Shown: positions 1 through 6,991, numbered from the stretch's first letter. The stretch: DNA of 15,120 bases from JBJXFY01 sp046155815 (GCA_046155815.1 JBJXFY010000382.1:1-15120), one strand, 5' to 3'. Notes: generated by a model from the letters alone, not told the origin. Numbers and translations: made by a program.

Positions 1-27
1 TTTCTCCAGGAGCAATGATATATTCAT

Positions 28-279
28 TTACTTCAATCTTTCCAATCCAGCTATATAACCAGACCGATATAGCTCCGGCGTGGCCGACGGCCAATTGGTG
101 TAATCGCTCGGAAACAGCATCAAAGAATGAGTCGGACGCTCAATGGCGTGTCTCCGACCCTCGGTAAATCCCATCTGATAGACCGCGTTCGTAGTGGAAC
201 TCGGCGGCGGCGAAACGGGACTACGACTACAACCGAATAGGAATGTCGCCGCAAAAATCAACGCACCGCAAAGTCTCAT
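28..279 (-). CDS. small predicted lipoprotein, function unknown
   Basis: An 83-residue protein starting at the ATG at 279. It has a short hydrophobic signal and a lipobox ending Leu-Phe-Gly-Cys17, so it is predicted to be lipidated and held in the envelope. After the Cys comes a Pro/Ser-rich linker and then two short matching motifs of the form Tyr-x-x-Gly-[Phe/Tyr]-x-x-Gly, one in the middle and one near the C-terminus (YQMGFTEG and YRSGYIAG). I do not recognise a family. An alternative ATG at 300 directly abuts the stop of the upstream dUTPase gene; I prefer 279 because it gives a conventional short n-region. It is probably co-transcribed with the dUTPase gene. A sampled stretch here (241-300) is about 50% GC, well below the roughly 70% of its neighbours, which could mean recent acquisition or relaxed selection. 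Confidence 0.65.
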   Translation of the reverse strand: MRLCGALIFAATFLFGCSRSPVSPPPSSTTNAVYQMGFTEGRRHAIERPTHSLMLFPSDYTNWPSATPELYRSGYIAGLERLK

Positions 280-300
280 AAAGTGCGAAGTCGCCAACAT

Positions 301-684
301 CTAGATGTGCCTCGAGTCCCCGTGGTCCTTCACCGCGTACCCCGCTTCCTGCCGTTTGAGATTCACCTCGTTCTTCTTCACGTAGGCCTGGAAGACGTCG
401 TCGGCGCTCATGCCCAGCACCTGGGCGAGGCTGATGAGGAAATGGAACAGGTCCACGACCTCGACGCGGGCGTTCTGCCCGTCGAACTGCTGGTACTTGG
501 CCCACCACTTCCACGGCACGCTGTCCGTCAGCTCCGCGAGCTCCTGCGACATCGCCCGGCAGTAGTTCAGCACCCACTTGGTCTTCTCCTCGTCGGACAT
601 CCCGTCCGTGTGGACGCCGATGCGGGCGTTGAGGGCCTGCTGCATGCGGAACAGCTCGCGGAACTGGTCGGGGTCGGCGGACAT
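301..684 (-). CDS. dUTP diphosphatase, dimeric all-alpha type (dUTPase_2-like)
   Basis: A 127-residue protein of the dimeric dUTPase / MazG-like all-alpha NTP pyrophosphatase superfamily, which hydrolyses dUTP to dUMP and pyrophosphate and keeps uracil out of DNA. Visible hallmarks are the first metal-binding pair E48-x-x-E51 followed by a Trp-rich segment (VPWKWW, 56-61), the second pair E75-V-V-D78, and a C-terminal motif with K-K-N, N, R-Q and G-Y (about 103-116) typical of the dUTPase branch. The start is the ATG at 684. The frame stays open upstream to 801, but those extra residues look like translated intergenic DNA. The protein is shorter than the trypanosomatid and Campylobacter enzymes, closer to phage-type and other short bacterial versions. 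Assignment to dUTPase rather than another MazG-like enzyme is family knowledge plus motif inspection. Confidence 0.8.
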   Translation of the reverse strand: MSADPDQFRELFRMQQALNARIGVHTDGMSDEEKTKWVLNYCRAMSQELAELTDSVPWKWWAKYQQFDGQNARVEVVDLFHFLISLAQVLGMSADDVFQAYVKKNEVNLKRQEAGYAVKDHGDSRHI

Positions 685-745
685 CGCGGCGACGATTCCG
701 ACCCCGCCCGCCCGCCGGCAAGGGAATTGTCGCCGTGTCTCCGTG

Positions 746-767
746 GCTGCGACGCCCTTGTCGCAGC
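746..767. repeat. perfect 8-bp inverted repeat, 6-nt loop
   Basis: GCTGCGAC at 746-753 is the exact reverse complement of GTCGCAGC at 760-767. It lies in the 172-bp gap between the end of the DUF4010 gene and the dUTPase start, both on the minus strand. No T-tract follows on either strand, so it is not a classical intrinsic terminator. It could be an operator, an RNA hairpin in the dUTPase leader, or chance in GC-rich DNA. Confidence 0.45.
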
Positions 768-809
768 AGGGTGCCGGCGACGCCTCGTCGCCCGTGGTCA
801 ACGCCGAAT

Positions 810-830
810 TCCGCGGCGGGGCGCCGCGGA
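810..830 (-). repeat. strong inverted repeat downstream of the DUF4010 gene
   Basis: TCCGCGGC (810-817) and GCCGCGGA (823-830) form a perfect 8-bp stem with a 5-nt loop, 26 bp beyond the stop codon of the DUF4010 gene. The position suits a 3' end or terminator hairpin for that gene, but the minus-strand sequence that follows lacks a run of Ts, so a Rho-independent terminator is not demonstrated. Confidence 0.4.
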
Positions 831-856
831 CACGCTGGTGCGCCGGGGCGGCGCAG

Positions 857-2110
857 CTACGCGGGCCACAGCCACGCGAGCAGCGCGGCGCTGGCGCCGA
901 TCACGCCGAACGCGGCCAGCGCCGGCCCGCGCAGCGCCCGATGCCCGAGGGCGACGGCCATGCCGGCCTTGAACACCGTGTTCGACACCGCCGCCGTGAA
1001 CACCAGCCGCCACGCCGTGTCCGGTGGCAGCTGCGCCTTTTGCGTCATGCGGCCGAGGGACAATGTGATGGCGTCCATGTCCGTCAGCCCGGACAGCACC
1101 GCGACGACGAACAGGCCGGCCGTGCCGAAGCGCTCCTTCGCCCACGCCACCGCCATCAGCACCGCGAGGTACAGGCCGGCGAAGGCCAGCGCCGCGCGCA
1201 GCTCCGAGGGATTGCCCAGGTCCGCCCCGGCCACGGCCTGCCGCGGCGCGCGGCGCGCCAGCACGACGACGAGCACCGCCAGCACGGCCAGCCACACGGC
1301 GAGCGGACCGAGCGCCGCGGCGAACAGCCCCGGCGCGGTCACGCGCAGCAGCAGCGCGACGCGCACGACGAGCACGCCCGCGGCTAGGGCCATCACCAGC
1401 ACGGCCAGCGGCGCGAGGCCGGGCGCGTCCTTCGTCCGGCGGGCGAAGCCGACGGTGGTGGCCGTGCTCGACACCAGCCCGCCGAGGATGCCGGACGCCA
1501 CCGCGCCCGCCCGCGCGCCGACGAACTTGAAGGCGATGTAGCCCGCGAGGCTCAGGCCGGTGATGAGCACCACGAGCAGCCAGACCTTGCGCGGGTTCAC
1601 CGCGTCATACGGCCCGAAGCTGCGGTCCGGTAGCAGCGGCAGCACCACGAGCGCCACCACCACGAACTGCATGATGGCCGTGAAGTCGCGCTCGGCGAAG
1701 CGCCCGGCCAGCGCGTGAAGCTGCGGCTTGAGGTGGAGCAGCACGGCGACCGTCGCCCCGGCCACCGTCGCCGCCTCGCGCTGGCCAAGGATGGGCAGCG
1801 CGCCAATGACGAAGACGGCCAGCAGTGCGACCTCCGTGGTGAGTCCCACGTCGCCGCCTTCGGTGCGGCATTCACCCAGGCGCGCCGCGACCGCGAGCGC
1901 CGCGACGGGCAGAAACGCCGCCGCCAGCACCCAGCCACCGAGCGCGCGGGCCGCCAGCGCGCTGAGCGCGCCATATAGCGCCAGCAGCGCGAAGGTCCGG
2001 ATGCCCGCGACGGGCGACCCCGCCCGCTGCCGCTGCAAACCGACCAGCAGCCCGAGCCCCACCGCGACACCAAGGTCGAGGAATGGCCCGGGGGCTTCGG
2101 CGAGTGGCAT
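857..2110 (-). CDS. MgtC/SapB and DUF4010 domain membrane protein
   Basis: A 417-residue polytopic inner-membrane protein with roughly ten or more hydrophobic segments. The N-terminal part has the MgtC/SapB-type signature: GLLVGLQRQRAG around 20-31, then AGIRTF and a hydrophobic stretch (35-50). The C-terminal part matches DUF4010: NPRKVWLLVVLITG near 172-185, then a Gly/Ser/Thr-rich segment GGLVSSTATTVGFARR near 210-225, and a TDMDAITLS motif near residue 350. This two-domain layout is that of the COG3174-like proteins. Their transport role is not established, although MgtC relatives are linked to Mg2+ stress. The ATG at 2110 puts the first helix close to the N-terminus, as expected. No Shine-Dalgarno is seen; a strong hairpin lies 16 bp upstream (2126-2144). 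Confidence 0.85.
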   Translation of the reverse strand: MPLAEAPGPFLDLGVAVGLGLLVGLQRQRAGSPVAGIRTFALLALYGALSALAARALGGWVLAAAFLPVAALAVAARLGECRTEGGDVGLTTEVALLAVFVIGALPILGQREAATVAGATVAVLLHLKPQLHALAGRFAERDFTAIMQFVVVALVVLPLLPDRSFGPYDAVNPRKVWLLVVLITGLSLAGYIAFKFVGARAGAVASGILGGLVSSTATTVGFARRTKDAPGLAPLAVLVMALAAGVLVVRVALLLRVTAPGLFAAALGPLAVWLAVLAVLVVVLARRAPRQAVAGADLGNPSELRAALAFAGLYLAVLMAVAWAKERFGTAGLFVVAVLSGLTDMDAITLSLGRMTQKAQLPPDTAWRLVFTAAVSNTVFKAGMAVALGHRALRGPALAAFGVIGASAALLAWLWPA

Positions 2111-2125
2111 CGGTGGAGCGAGGAT

Positions 2126-2144
2126 AACCGGCGGCCCGCCGGTT
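2126..2144. promoter_or_regulatory. perfect 9-bp inverted repeat in the DUF4010 gene leader
   Basis: AACCGGCGGCCCGCCGGTT is a perfect palindrome of two 9-bp arms around one central C. The arms can be extended by three pairs with one T/G mismatch (2123-2147). It sits 16 bp upstream of the DUF4010 start codon. A repressor operator or a leader hairpin limiting access to the start codon are both possible; nothing in the sequence decides between them. Confidence 0.5.
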
Positions 2145-2224
2145 GTCGCCGCGCGAGCGACGCTTCGTGCGGCCGGTGGGCCGCCAGGCCCGCAGCGGCT
2201 GCGGCGCCCACTTCCCAGACCCCA

Positions 2225-2294
2225 TCCGCCAGACCCATTCCGTCCCGTGGGGGGACAAGGATAAGGACAAGGATATGGACAAGGACGAGCACGA
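2225..2294. repeat. intergenic element with degenerate GGACAA-type hexamer repeat
   Basis: Seven consecutive hexamers run from 2253 to 2294: GGACAA, GGATAA, GGACAA, GGATAT, GGACAA, GGACGA, GCACGA. They are preceded by a short hairpin GTCCC/GGGAC (2242-2256) and by TCCGCCAGACCCATTC (2225-2240). The last two units, GGACGAGCACGA, recur exactly at 6917-6928. A sequence resembling the 2225-2240 segment lies next to that copy on the opposite strand. This suggests a dispersed intergenic repeat family. The element occupies most of the right half of the gap between the MBL hydrolase and DUF4010 genes. Confidence 0.6.
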
Positions 2295-2308
2295 ACCCGC
2301 CCGCCGGC

Positions 2309-3094
2309 CTACCCCATCGCCCACGTTGGTGACGGCGTGTCCTGCGAGGTGTCCTCCACCGCGATGTGCGTGGCGCCGAGCCGCGCCAGCCGGCCGGCAA
2401 CGGCCCGGTGGGCGAGTTCCGGTCGGTTGCAGTCGCGGCTCAGGTGGCCGAGGTAGATGCGCCGCAGCCGGTCGCCTGCGACCTGCTCCGCGACCTCGGC
2501 CGCGGCGTCGTTCGAGAGATGGCCGTGCCGGCTGAGGATGCGCTGCTTGATGGCCCACGGGCGCTTCACGTCGTCCTGGAGAAGCTTCAGGTCGTGGTTC
2601 GCCTCCAGCACGAGGACGTCGGCCGCGCGCACGCGCTCGATCACGAGCTTCGTGGCATGGCCGAGGTCCGTGAGGAAGCCGACCGTGCCGCCCGGCGCGC
2701 GCAGGACAAAGCCGACCGGATCGTAGGCGTCGTGCGGCACCGCGAAGGTTTCGACGGCCACGTCGCCGACTTCGAAGGAGGCGCCGGTCGTGAAGAGGTT
2801 CGCGCGGAGGCGACAGCCCTGCTGGGCCTCGACGGCCTCGCGGGTGAGGCGGTTGCAGTACACGGGGACGTCGAGCTTCGCCGCCAGCACGGCGAGGCCG
2901 GAGACGTGGTCGCCATGCTCGTGGGTGAGGAGGATGCCGGAGAGCGTCTCCGGGCTCCGCCCGATGCCGGCGAGGCGCTGGCGGATCTGCTTCGCGCTGA
3001 AGCCCGCGTCAATCAGCAGGCGCGCGCCGGGGGTTTCGAGGTAGGCACAGTTCCCACCGCTGCCGCTGCCGAGGATGGTGAAGGCGAGGCTCAA
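2309..3094 (-). CDS. MBL-fold metallo-hydrolase, YycJ/WalJ-like
   Basis: A 261-residue cytoplasmic metallo-beta-lactamase-fold protein starting from a TTG at 3094, giving the usual family N-terminus (SLAFTILGSGSGGNCAYLE). Metal ligands are visible: H58-E-H60-G-D62-H63, then D143 in LTDLGH, and a late His in YLGHLSRD (H217). GHLSN (191-195) is also characteristic of the YycJ/WalJ group, proposed to act as an exonuclease or in coordination of cell division and DNA replication. The frame remains open upstream to 3418 but that part has no family similarity and overlaps the divergent protease gene. No ATG or GTG gives a sensible start close to the conserved N-terminus. No Shine-Dalgarno is visible ahead of the TTG. 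The substrate is uncertain. Confidence 0.85.
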   Translation of the reverse strand: MSLAFTILGSGSGGNCAYLETPGARLLIDAGFSAKQIRQRLAGIGRSPETLSGILLTHEHGDHVSGLAVLAAKLDVPVYCNRLTREAVEAQQGCRLRANLFTTGASFEVGDVAVETFAVPHDAYDPVGFVLRAPGGTVGFLTDLGHATKLVIERVRAADVLVLEANHDLKLLQDDVKRPWAIKQRILSRHGHLSNDAAAEVAEQVAGDRLRRIYLGHLSRDCNRPELAHRAVAGRLARLGATHIAVEDTSQDTPSPTWAMG

Positions 3095-3132
3095 CGCGGC
3101 GTCAGGCTCAGAGCCCGGAACGCAAAGCTCAA

Positions 3133-3159
3133 GGGGGAAGCGGCGAACGGCCCTCCCCC
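3133..3159. promoter_or_regulatory. divergent intergenic region with a 6-bp inverted repeat
   Basis: The 141 bp between the divergent metallo-hydrolase (3094) and protease (3236) starts must hold the promoters for both unless they are read from elsewhere. GGGGGA (3133-3138) and TCCCCC (3154-3159) form an inverted repeat with a 15-nt spacer. I see no convincing -35/-10 pair on either strand. Confidence 0.25.
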
Positions 3160-3235
3160 AGGGTGTGCAAAGTGGTTCGTCTTGAAGCGCGCCGCGTCGG
3201 GAAGGAGGATGACCGGCGTGGTTCGGGAACCTTGC

Positions 3236-3955
3236 ATGATTGAACCGCTGCTGCTGACCACCGCCCGGGTCGCGACCTTTCAGGGAAGGCACCCTCTGAC
3301 CGGTGCGAGCGGCTTCTTCTTCGCGCGCGAGGACCGGCTTTTCCTGGTGACGAGCCGGCATGTGCTGGCGGATGAGCCGAGCCGGCATTTCCCCGACCGG
3401 ATCGAGATCGAGCTCCACAGCGACCCCGGGAACCTCACCCGTTCAACCGGGCTCTCGGTGCTGCTGTACCGCGACGGCAAGGCCATCTGGCGTCAGGGCC
3501 GCGATGGGGGCGGGGAGATTGACGTGGCGGTGATCGAACTGGACCGCGCGGCGCTGCCGCCGGACGTGGGGCTGCGGTGCTTCACGCCGGCGCACCTGCT
3601 GGATTCGCTCGAGGAGGTGGAGGTCGGCACGTCGCTGCTCATCGTCGGCTTCCCGCTGGGCTTCCATGACGAGCTCCACCACCTGCCTGTGGTGCGGCAG
3701 GCGGTGATCGCCTCGTCGTTCGGCCTGCGTTTCCAGGGTCTGGGCTACTTCCTCACCGACGCGCGGACGCACCGCGGCACGAGCGGTGCGCCGGTGGTCA
3801 TGCGCAGCCCGGACACCGGCACCCCGCTGCCCTGGAAGCTGCTCGGGGTGCATTCCGCCCGGCTGGACATGGGCGGCCGGGACCTGCTCCGGGATGAGTC
3901 GCTCGGCCTGAACTGCGCCTGGTCTGCCGACATCCTGCTTACGCTGACCCAGTGA
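3236..3955 (+). CDS. trypsin-like serine protease, apparently cytoplasmic
   Basis: A 239-residue single-domain chymotrypsin/trypsin-fold (S1-like) peptidase. The triad is readable in the right order and context: H42 in TSRHVL, D96 in EIDVAVIEL, and S183 in HRGTSGAP. There is no signal peptide, transmembrane segment or PDZ domain, unlike DegP/HtrA proteins, so it probably acts in the cytoplasm on an unknown substrate. I chose the ATG at 3236 because the fold starts almost at once. An ATG at 3209 is in frame, but the only good Shine-Dalgarno (AAGGAGG, 3202-3208) directly abuts it, which is too close for that start, and is far from 3236. The frame is open much further upstream (to 2366) only as a shadow of the opposite-strand gene. 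It is divergent from the metallo-hydrolase gene. Confidence 0.8.
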   Translation: MIEPLLLTTARVATFQGRHPLTGASGFFFAREDRLFLVTSRHVLADEPSRHFPDRIEIELHSDPGNLTRSTGLSVLLYRDGKAIWRQGRDGGGEIDVAVIELDRAALPPDVGLRCFTPAHLLDSLEEVEVGTSLLIVGFPLGFHDELHHLPVVRQAVIASSFGLRFQGLGYFLTDARTHRGTSGAPVVMRSPDTGTPLPWKLLGVHSARLDMGGRDLLRDESLGLNCAWSADILLTLTQ

Positions 3956-3959
3956 GTCC

Positions 3960-3980
3960 GTCCGGACGCCAAGGCCGGAC
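3960..3980 (+). repeat. short inverted repeat after the protease gene
   Basis: GTCCGG (3960-3965) pairs with CCGGAC (3975-3980) across a 9-nt loop, starting 5 bp after the protease stop codon. The position is right for a 3'-end hairpin, but there is no T-run. It is a weak terminator candidate in the 111-bp gap before the response-regulator gene. Confidence 0.3.
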
Positions 3981-4066
3981 GCCGCCACGCCCCCTGCGCG
4001 ATGGTCGCGCGCGGGGCGCCGCGGAGGCTCGCCCCGCAGGCATCGGCCCTGCTACAAAGCCTGCCG

Positions 4067-5428
4067 ATGACCGCTCCCCCGCCGCGGCTGCTCGTCGCCG
4101 ACGACCAGCCGGACGTGCTCGACGCCGTGCGCCTGCTCTTCAAGGCGGAGGGCTGGAAGGTGGCCGCCGTCCAGTCCCCGGCCGCCGCCCTGGACGCCCT
4201 CCGCGCCGCCGAGCACGACCTGCTGCTGATGGACCTGAACTACACCCGCGACACCACCTCGGGCGACGAGGGCCTCGAGCTGCTCGCCAAGGTCCGGGCG
4301 CTCGACGACGCGCCGCCGGTCGTCGTCATGACGGCCTGGGGCAGTGTCGAGCTGGCGGTCGAGGCCATGCGCCGTGGGGCGAGGGACTTTGTCACCAAGC
4401 CTTGGGAAAACGAGCGGCTGCTCTCCATTGCCCGGAACCAGCTCGAGCTCCGCCGCGCGCTACGGCAGACGCGGCGGCTGGCGGCGGAAAACGAAATCCT
4501 CCGCGGCGCCGAGGGGCAGGTGCTCATCGCCGACTCGCCCGTCATGCGGCCGGTCATCGAGCTCATCCAGCGCGTCGGCCCGGCGGACGCGAGCGTGCTG
4601 ATCACGGGTGAGAACGGCACGGGCAAGGGCGTCGTCGCCCGGCTGCTGCACGCGAACTCGGCGCGCGCACCCAAGCCCTTCGTGTCCGTGAACATGGGCG
4701 GCCTCTCGGAGACGCTGTTCGAGAGCGAGCTCTTCGGCCATGTGAAGGGGGCCTTCACGGACGCGCGGGCGGACCGCATGGGCCGCTTCGAGATGGCCGA
4801 GGGCGGCACGCTGTTTCTGGACGAGATCGCGAATGTGCCGCTGCCGCAGCAGGCCAAGCTGCTGCGTGTGCTTGAGACGGGCGAGTTTGAGCGCGTCGGC
4901 TCGTCCCGTACTCAACGCGTGGACGTGCGTTTCGTCTCGGCCACGAACGCCGACCTTCCGGCCGACGTGCAGGCCGGACGCTTCCGCCAGGACCTGCTCT
5001 TCCGCCTGAACACGATCGAGATCCACCTGCCGCCGCTGCGCGACCGGCGCGAGGACATCCCCCGGCTGGCGCAGCACTTCCTCGAGGAGCGTGCGCGCAA
5101 GTACCGGCGCGAGGTGCGCGGGTTCGAGCCGGCGGCCCTCGAGGCGCTGCGCGCGCACGCCTGGCCGGGCAACGTGCGCGAGCTGGGCCACGTCATCGAG
5201 CGCGCGGTCCTCATGGCCACCGGCGCCACCGTGCGTGCGGCCGACCTGGGACTGGGCGCGGGCCGCGCCGCCGAGCCCCGCCTTGAGGACATGAGCCTTG
5301 AGGAGGTGGAGCGCTTCCTGATCCGCAAGACGCTCGCGCGCTTCGACGGCAACGCGATGAAGGCCGCCGAGGCGCTGGGCCTGAGCCGCAGCGCGTTTTA
5401 CCGGCGGCTGGAAAAGTATGGGCTTTGA
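4067..5428 (+). CDS. sigma-54-dependent response regulator (REC-AAA+-Fis)
   Basis: A 453-residue NtrC-type enhancer-binding protein. The receiver domain (about 7-120) has acidic D12-D13, phospho-acceptor D56, T89 and K111. The AAA+ domain (about 150-385) has Walker A GENGTGKG (181-188), ESELFGH (219-225), the sigma-54 contact loop as GAFTDA (228-233) instead of GAFTGA, and Walker B GGTLFLDE (246-253). The C-terminus ends in a Fis-type helix-turn-helix with GNAMKAAEALGLSRSAFYRRL. The ATG at 4067 places the receiver fold directly at the N-terminus; the frame is open upstream to 4001 without similarity. When phosphorylated it should bind upstream sites and use ATP to open sigma-54 promoters. The adjacent kinase at 5522 is the likely partner and the promoter at 7124-7138 the likely target. 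Confidence 0.93.
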   Translation: MTAPPPRLLVADDQPDVLDAVRLLFKAEGWKVAAVQSPAAALDALRAAEHDLLLMDLNYTRDTTSGDEGLELLAKVRALDDAPPVVVMTAWGSVELAVEAMRRGARDFVTKPWENERLLSIARNQLELRRALRQTRRLAAENEILRGAEGQVLIADSPVMRPVIELIQRVGPADASVLITGENGTGKGVVARLLHANSARAPKPFVSVNMGGLSETLFESELFGHVKGAFTDARADRMGRFEMAEGGTLFLDEIANVPLPQQAKLLRVLETGEFERVGSSRTQRVDVRFVSATNADLPADVQAGRFRQDLLFRLNTIEIHLPPLRDRREDIPRLAQHFLEERARKYRREVRGFEPAALEALRAHAWPGNVRELGHVIERAVLMATGATVRAADLGLGAGRAAEPRLEDMSLEEVERFLIRKTLARFDGNAMKAAEALGLSRSAFYRRLEKYGL

Positions 5429-5521
5429 AATGAACGGCGGCGGGCGGTTCGTCCTACGTCGGTCGCGGACGGGCACGCGATGTGACGAAGCCGGGGCCGC
5501 CGACCACGCACCACGCCACCC

Positions 5522-6853
5522 ATGCGCCGCCTGAAGTTCGAGCACCGGGTCCTCGGCCTTGCGGCGCTGGCGGCGCTGCCGGCGCTCGTGGCCGCCGTCG
5601 TGCTGCTGGCGCGGGGCGGCACCCTCCGGGCCACCCTGCTCGGCGCGGGCGCGCTGGCCGCCTGGGCGTTGCTGTGCATATGGCGGCTGCGGCGGCATCT
5701 CCGCCGCCCGCTGCTCTCGCTCGCAAACCAGGTCGCCGGTCTCCGCGAGGGTGATTTCTCCGTGCGCCTCCCGCGTGCCGGGCCGCCCGACGCGCTGGGC
5801 GACGTCTTCCGCGAGGTCAACGAGCTGACGGAGATTCTCCATGAGCAGCGTCTCGGCGCCATCGAGGCGACCGCGCTGTTGCGGAAGGTCATGGAGGAGA
5901 TCGAGGTCGCCGTCTTCACCTTCGATCCCGACCGCCGCCTGCGCCTCGTGAACCGTGCCGGGGAAAAGCTCGCCGGCCGGCCCGCCGAGCAGCTCCTCGG
6001 CAAGAGCGCCGACCAGCTCGGACTCGCGGGCTGCCTCGAGGGCGATCCTGGACGGCTCCTCGAGCGTTCCTTCTCCGGCGCCTTCGGCCGGTGGAGCATG
6101 CGCCGGAGCGTGTTCCGCGACCGCGGCGTGCCGCATCACCTGCTGGTGCTCACCGATCTCTCCCGCGCGCTGCGCGACGAGGAGCGGCAGGCATGGCAGC
6201 GCCTCGTGCGCGTCATCGGCCACGAGCTGAACAACTCCCTCGCCCCCATCAAGTCCATCGCCGGCAGCCTCGCCGCCCTGCTCGCGCGCCAGCCGCGCCC
6301 CGACGACTGGGAGGCCGACGTGCAGCATGGCCTCGGCATCATCAACACCCGCGCCGCCTCGCTCGGCCGTTTCATGGAGGCGTATGCCCGCCTGGCCCGC
6401 CTGCCCGCGCCGAAGCTCGCGGCCGTGCCCGTCGCGCCGTGCGTCGCGCGCGTCGCGAAGCTGGAGACGCGCTTCGCCGTTGCGGTCGAGCCCGGCCCCG
6501 CGCTCACGCTCCGCGCGGATGCCGACCAGCTCGAGCAGCTCCTGATCAACCTCATCCGCAACGCCGCCGACGCCGCCCTCGCGCACGGCGAATCCGCCGC
6601 CGTGGGCGTGACCTGGTCCCGCGCCGGCGACGAATGCGAGCTGTGCGTGGCGGACAATGGCCCCGGCCTCGCCAACACGGCGAACCTGTTCGTGCCCTTC
6701 TTCACCACCAAGCCCGGCGGCTCGGGCATCGGCCTCGCACTGTGCCGGCAGATCGCCGAGGCGCACGGCGGCCGCATCGCGCTGGAGAACCGGACTGCGG
6801 GACCCGGTTGCGTGGCCCGCGTGTGGCTGCCGCTGGAAGCCGCGGCGCAGTAG
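5522..6853 (+). CDS. membrane sensor histidine kinase with HAMP- and PAS-like regions
   Basis: A 443-residue kinase. Two hydrophobic segments (about 10-31 and 37-55) separated by only a few residues imply almost no periplasmic sensor, so the signal may be sensed in or near the membrane. A HAMP-like region follows (about 56-110), then a PAS-like segment (about 120-215). The dimerisation and phospho-acceptor motif is VIGHELNNSLAPI with H234, of the NtrB/NtrY-like type. ATP-binding motifs are N box LINLIRNAADA (341-351), G1 DNGPG (378-382), F box FVPFFTTK (390-397) and G2 GSGIGL (400-405). It starts 93 bp after the response regulator gene on the same strand, which with the family pairing makes that regulator its probable substrate. 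It has the NtrY-like minimal-sensor architecture often seen beside sigma-54 activators of transporter operons. Confidence 0.92.
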   Translation: MRRLKFEHRVLGLAALAALPALVAAVVLLARGGTLRATLLGAGALAAWALLCIWRLRRHLRRPLLSLANQVAGLREGDFSVRLPRAGPPDALGDVFREVNELTEILHEQRLGAIEATALLRKVMEEIEVAVFTFDPDRRLRLVNRAGEKLAGRPAEQLLGKSADQLGLAGCLEGDPGRLLERSFSGAFGRWSMRRSVFRDRGVPHHLLVLTDLSRALRDEERQAWQRLVRVIGHELNNSLAPIKSIAGSLAALLARQPRPDDWEADVQHGLGIINTRAASLGRFMEAYARLARLPAPKLAAVPVAPCVARVAKLETRFAVAVEPGPALTLRADADQLEQLLINLIRNAADAALAHGESAAVGVTWSRAGDECELCVADNGPGLANTANLFVPFFTTKPGGSGIGLALCRQIAEAHGGRIALENRTAGPGCVARVWLPLEAAAQ

Positions 6854-6870
6854 CGCGGATTGCGCCTCGG

Positions 6871-6932
6871 CTCGTCTTCGTCCTGAAGAGTGGGTTGGCG
6901 GCGGACATGAATCCGAGGACGAGCACGAGCAC
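6871..6932. repeat. imperfect inverted hexamer repeat, second copy of the intergenic element
   Basis: On the plus strand CTCGTCTTCGTCC (6871-6883) is nearly the reverse complement of GGACGAGCACGAG (6917-6929), 11 of 13 positions matching, so the element can fold with a loop of about 33 nt. The right arm contains the hexamers GAGGAC, GAGCAC, GAGCAC (6915-6932). GGACGAGCACGA is shared exactly with 2283-2294. The loop read on the minus strand (6905-6888) begins TCCGCC and continues with ACCCACTC, resembling 2225-2240. Confidence 0.5.
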
Positions 6933-6969
6933 GATGCCCCAGCCCGGCGTCCCGATTTCCAATTCACCC

Positions 6970-6985
6970 GTCCCGCTTTCGGGAC
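6970..6985. promoter_or_regulatory. candidate enhancer site 1 for the sigma-54 activator
   Basis: GTCCCGCTTTCGGGAC is a perfect inverted repeat with 6-bp arms and a 4-nt spacer. Its centre is about 172 bp upstream of the start of transcription predicted from the sigma-54 promoter, inside the usual range for NtrC-family enhancer sites. A close relative lies 64 bp downstream, about six helical turns, so both sites would be on the same DNA face. Assignment to the neighbouring response regulator is inference. Confidence 0.6.
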
Positions 6986-6991
6986 AGGCAG

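Noticed and set aside
685..801. 39-residue extension of the dUTPase to an ATG at 801
   Set aside because: It contains the translated hairpin region and low-complexity residues; the conserved enzyme begins after the ATG at 684.
2366..3235. Long 5' extension of the protease frame
   Set aside because: It lies antisense to the metallo-hydrolase gene and has no domain; the protease fold begins right after 3236.
3095..3418. N-terminal extension of the metallo-hydrolase frame to an ATG at 3418
   Set aside because: Over 100 residues without family similarity that overlap the divergent protease gene; the TTG at 3094 gives the normal family N-terminus.
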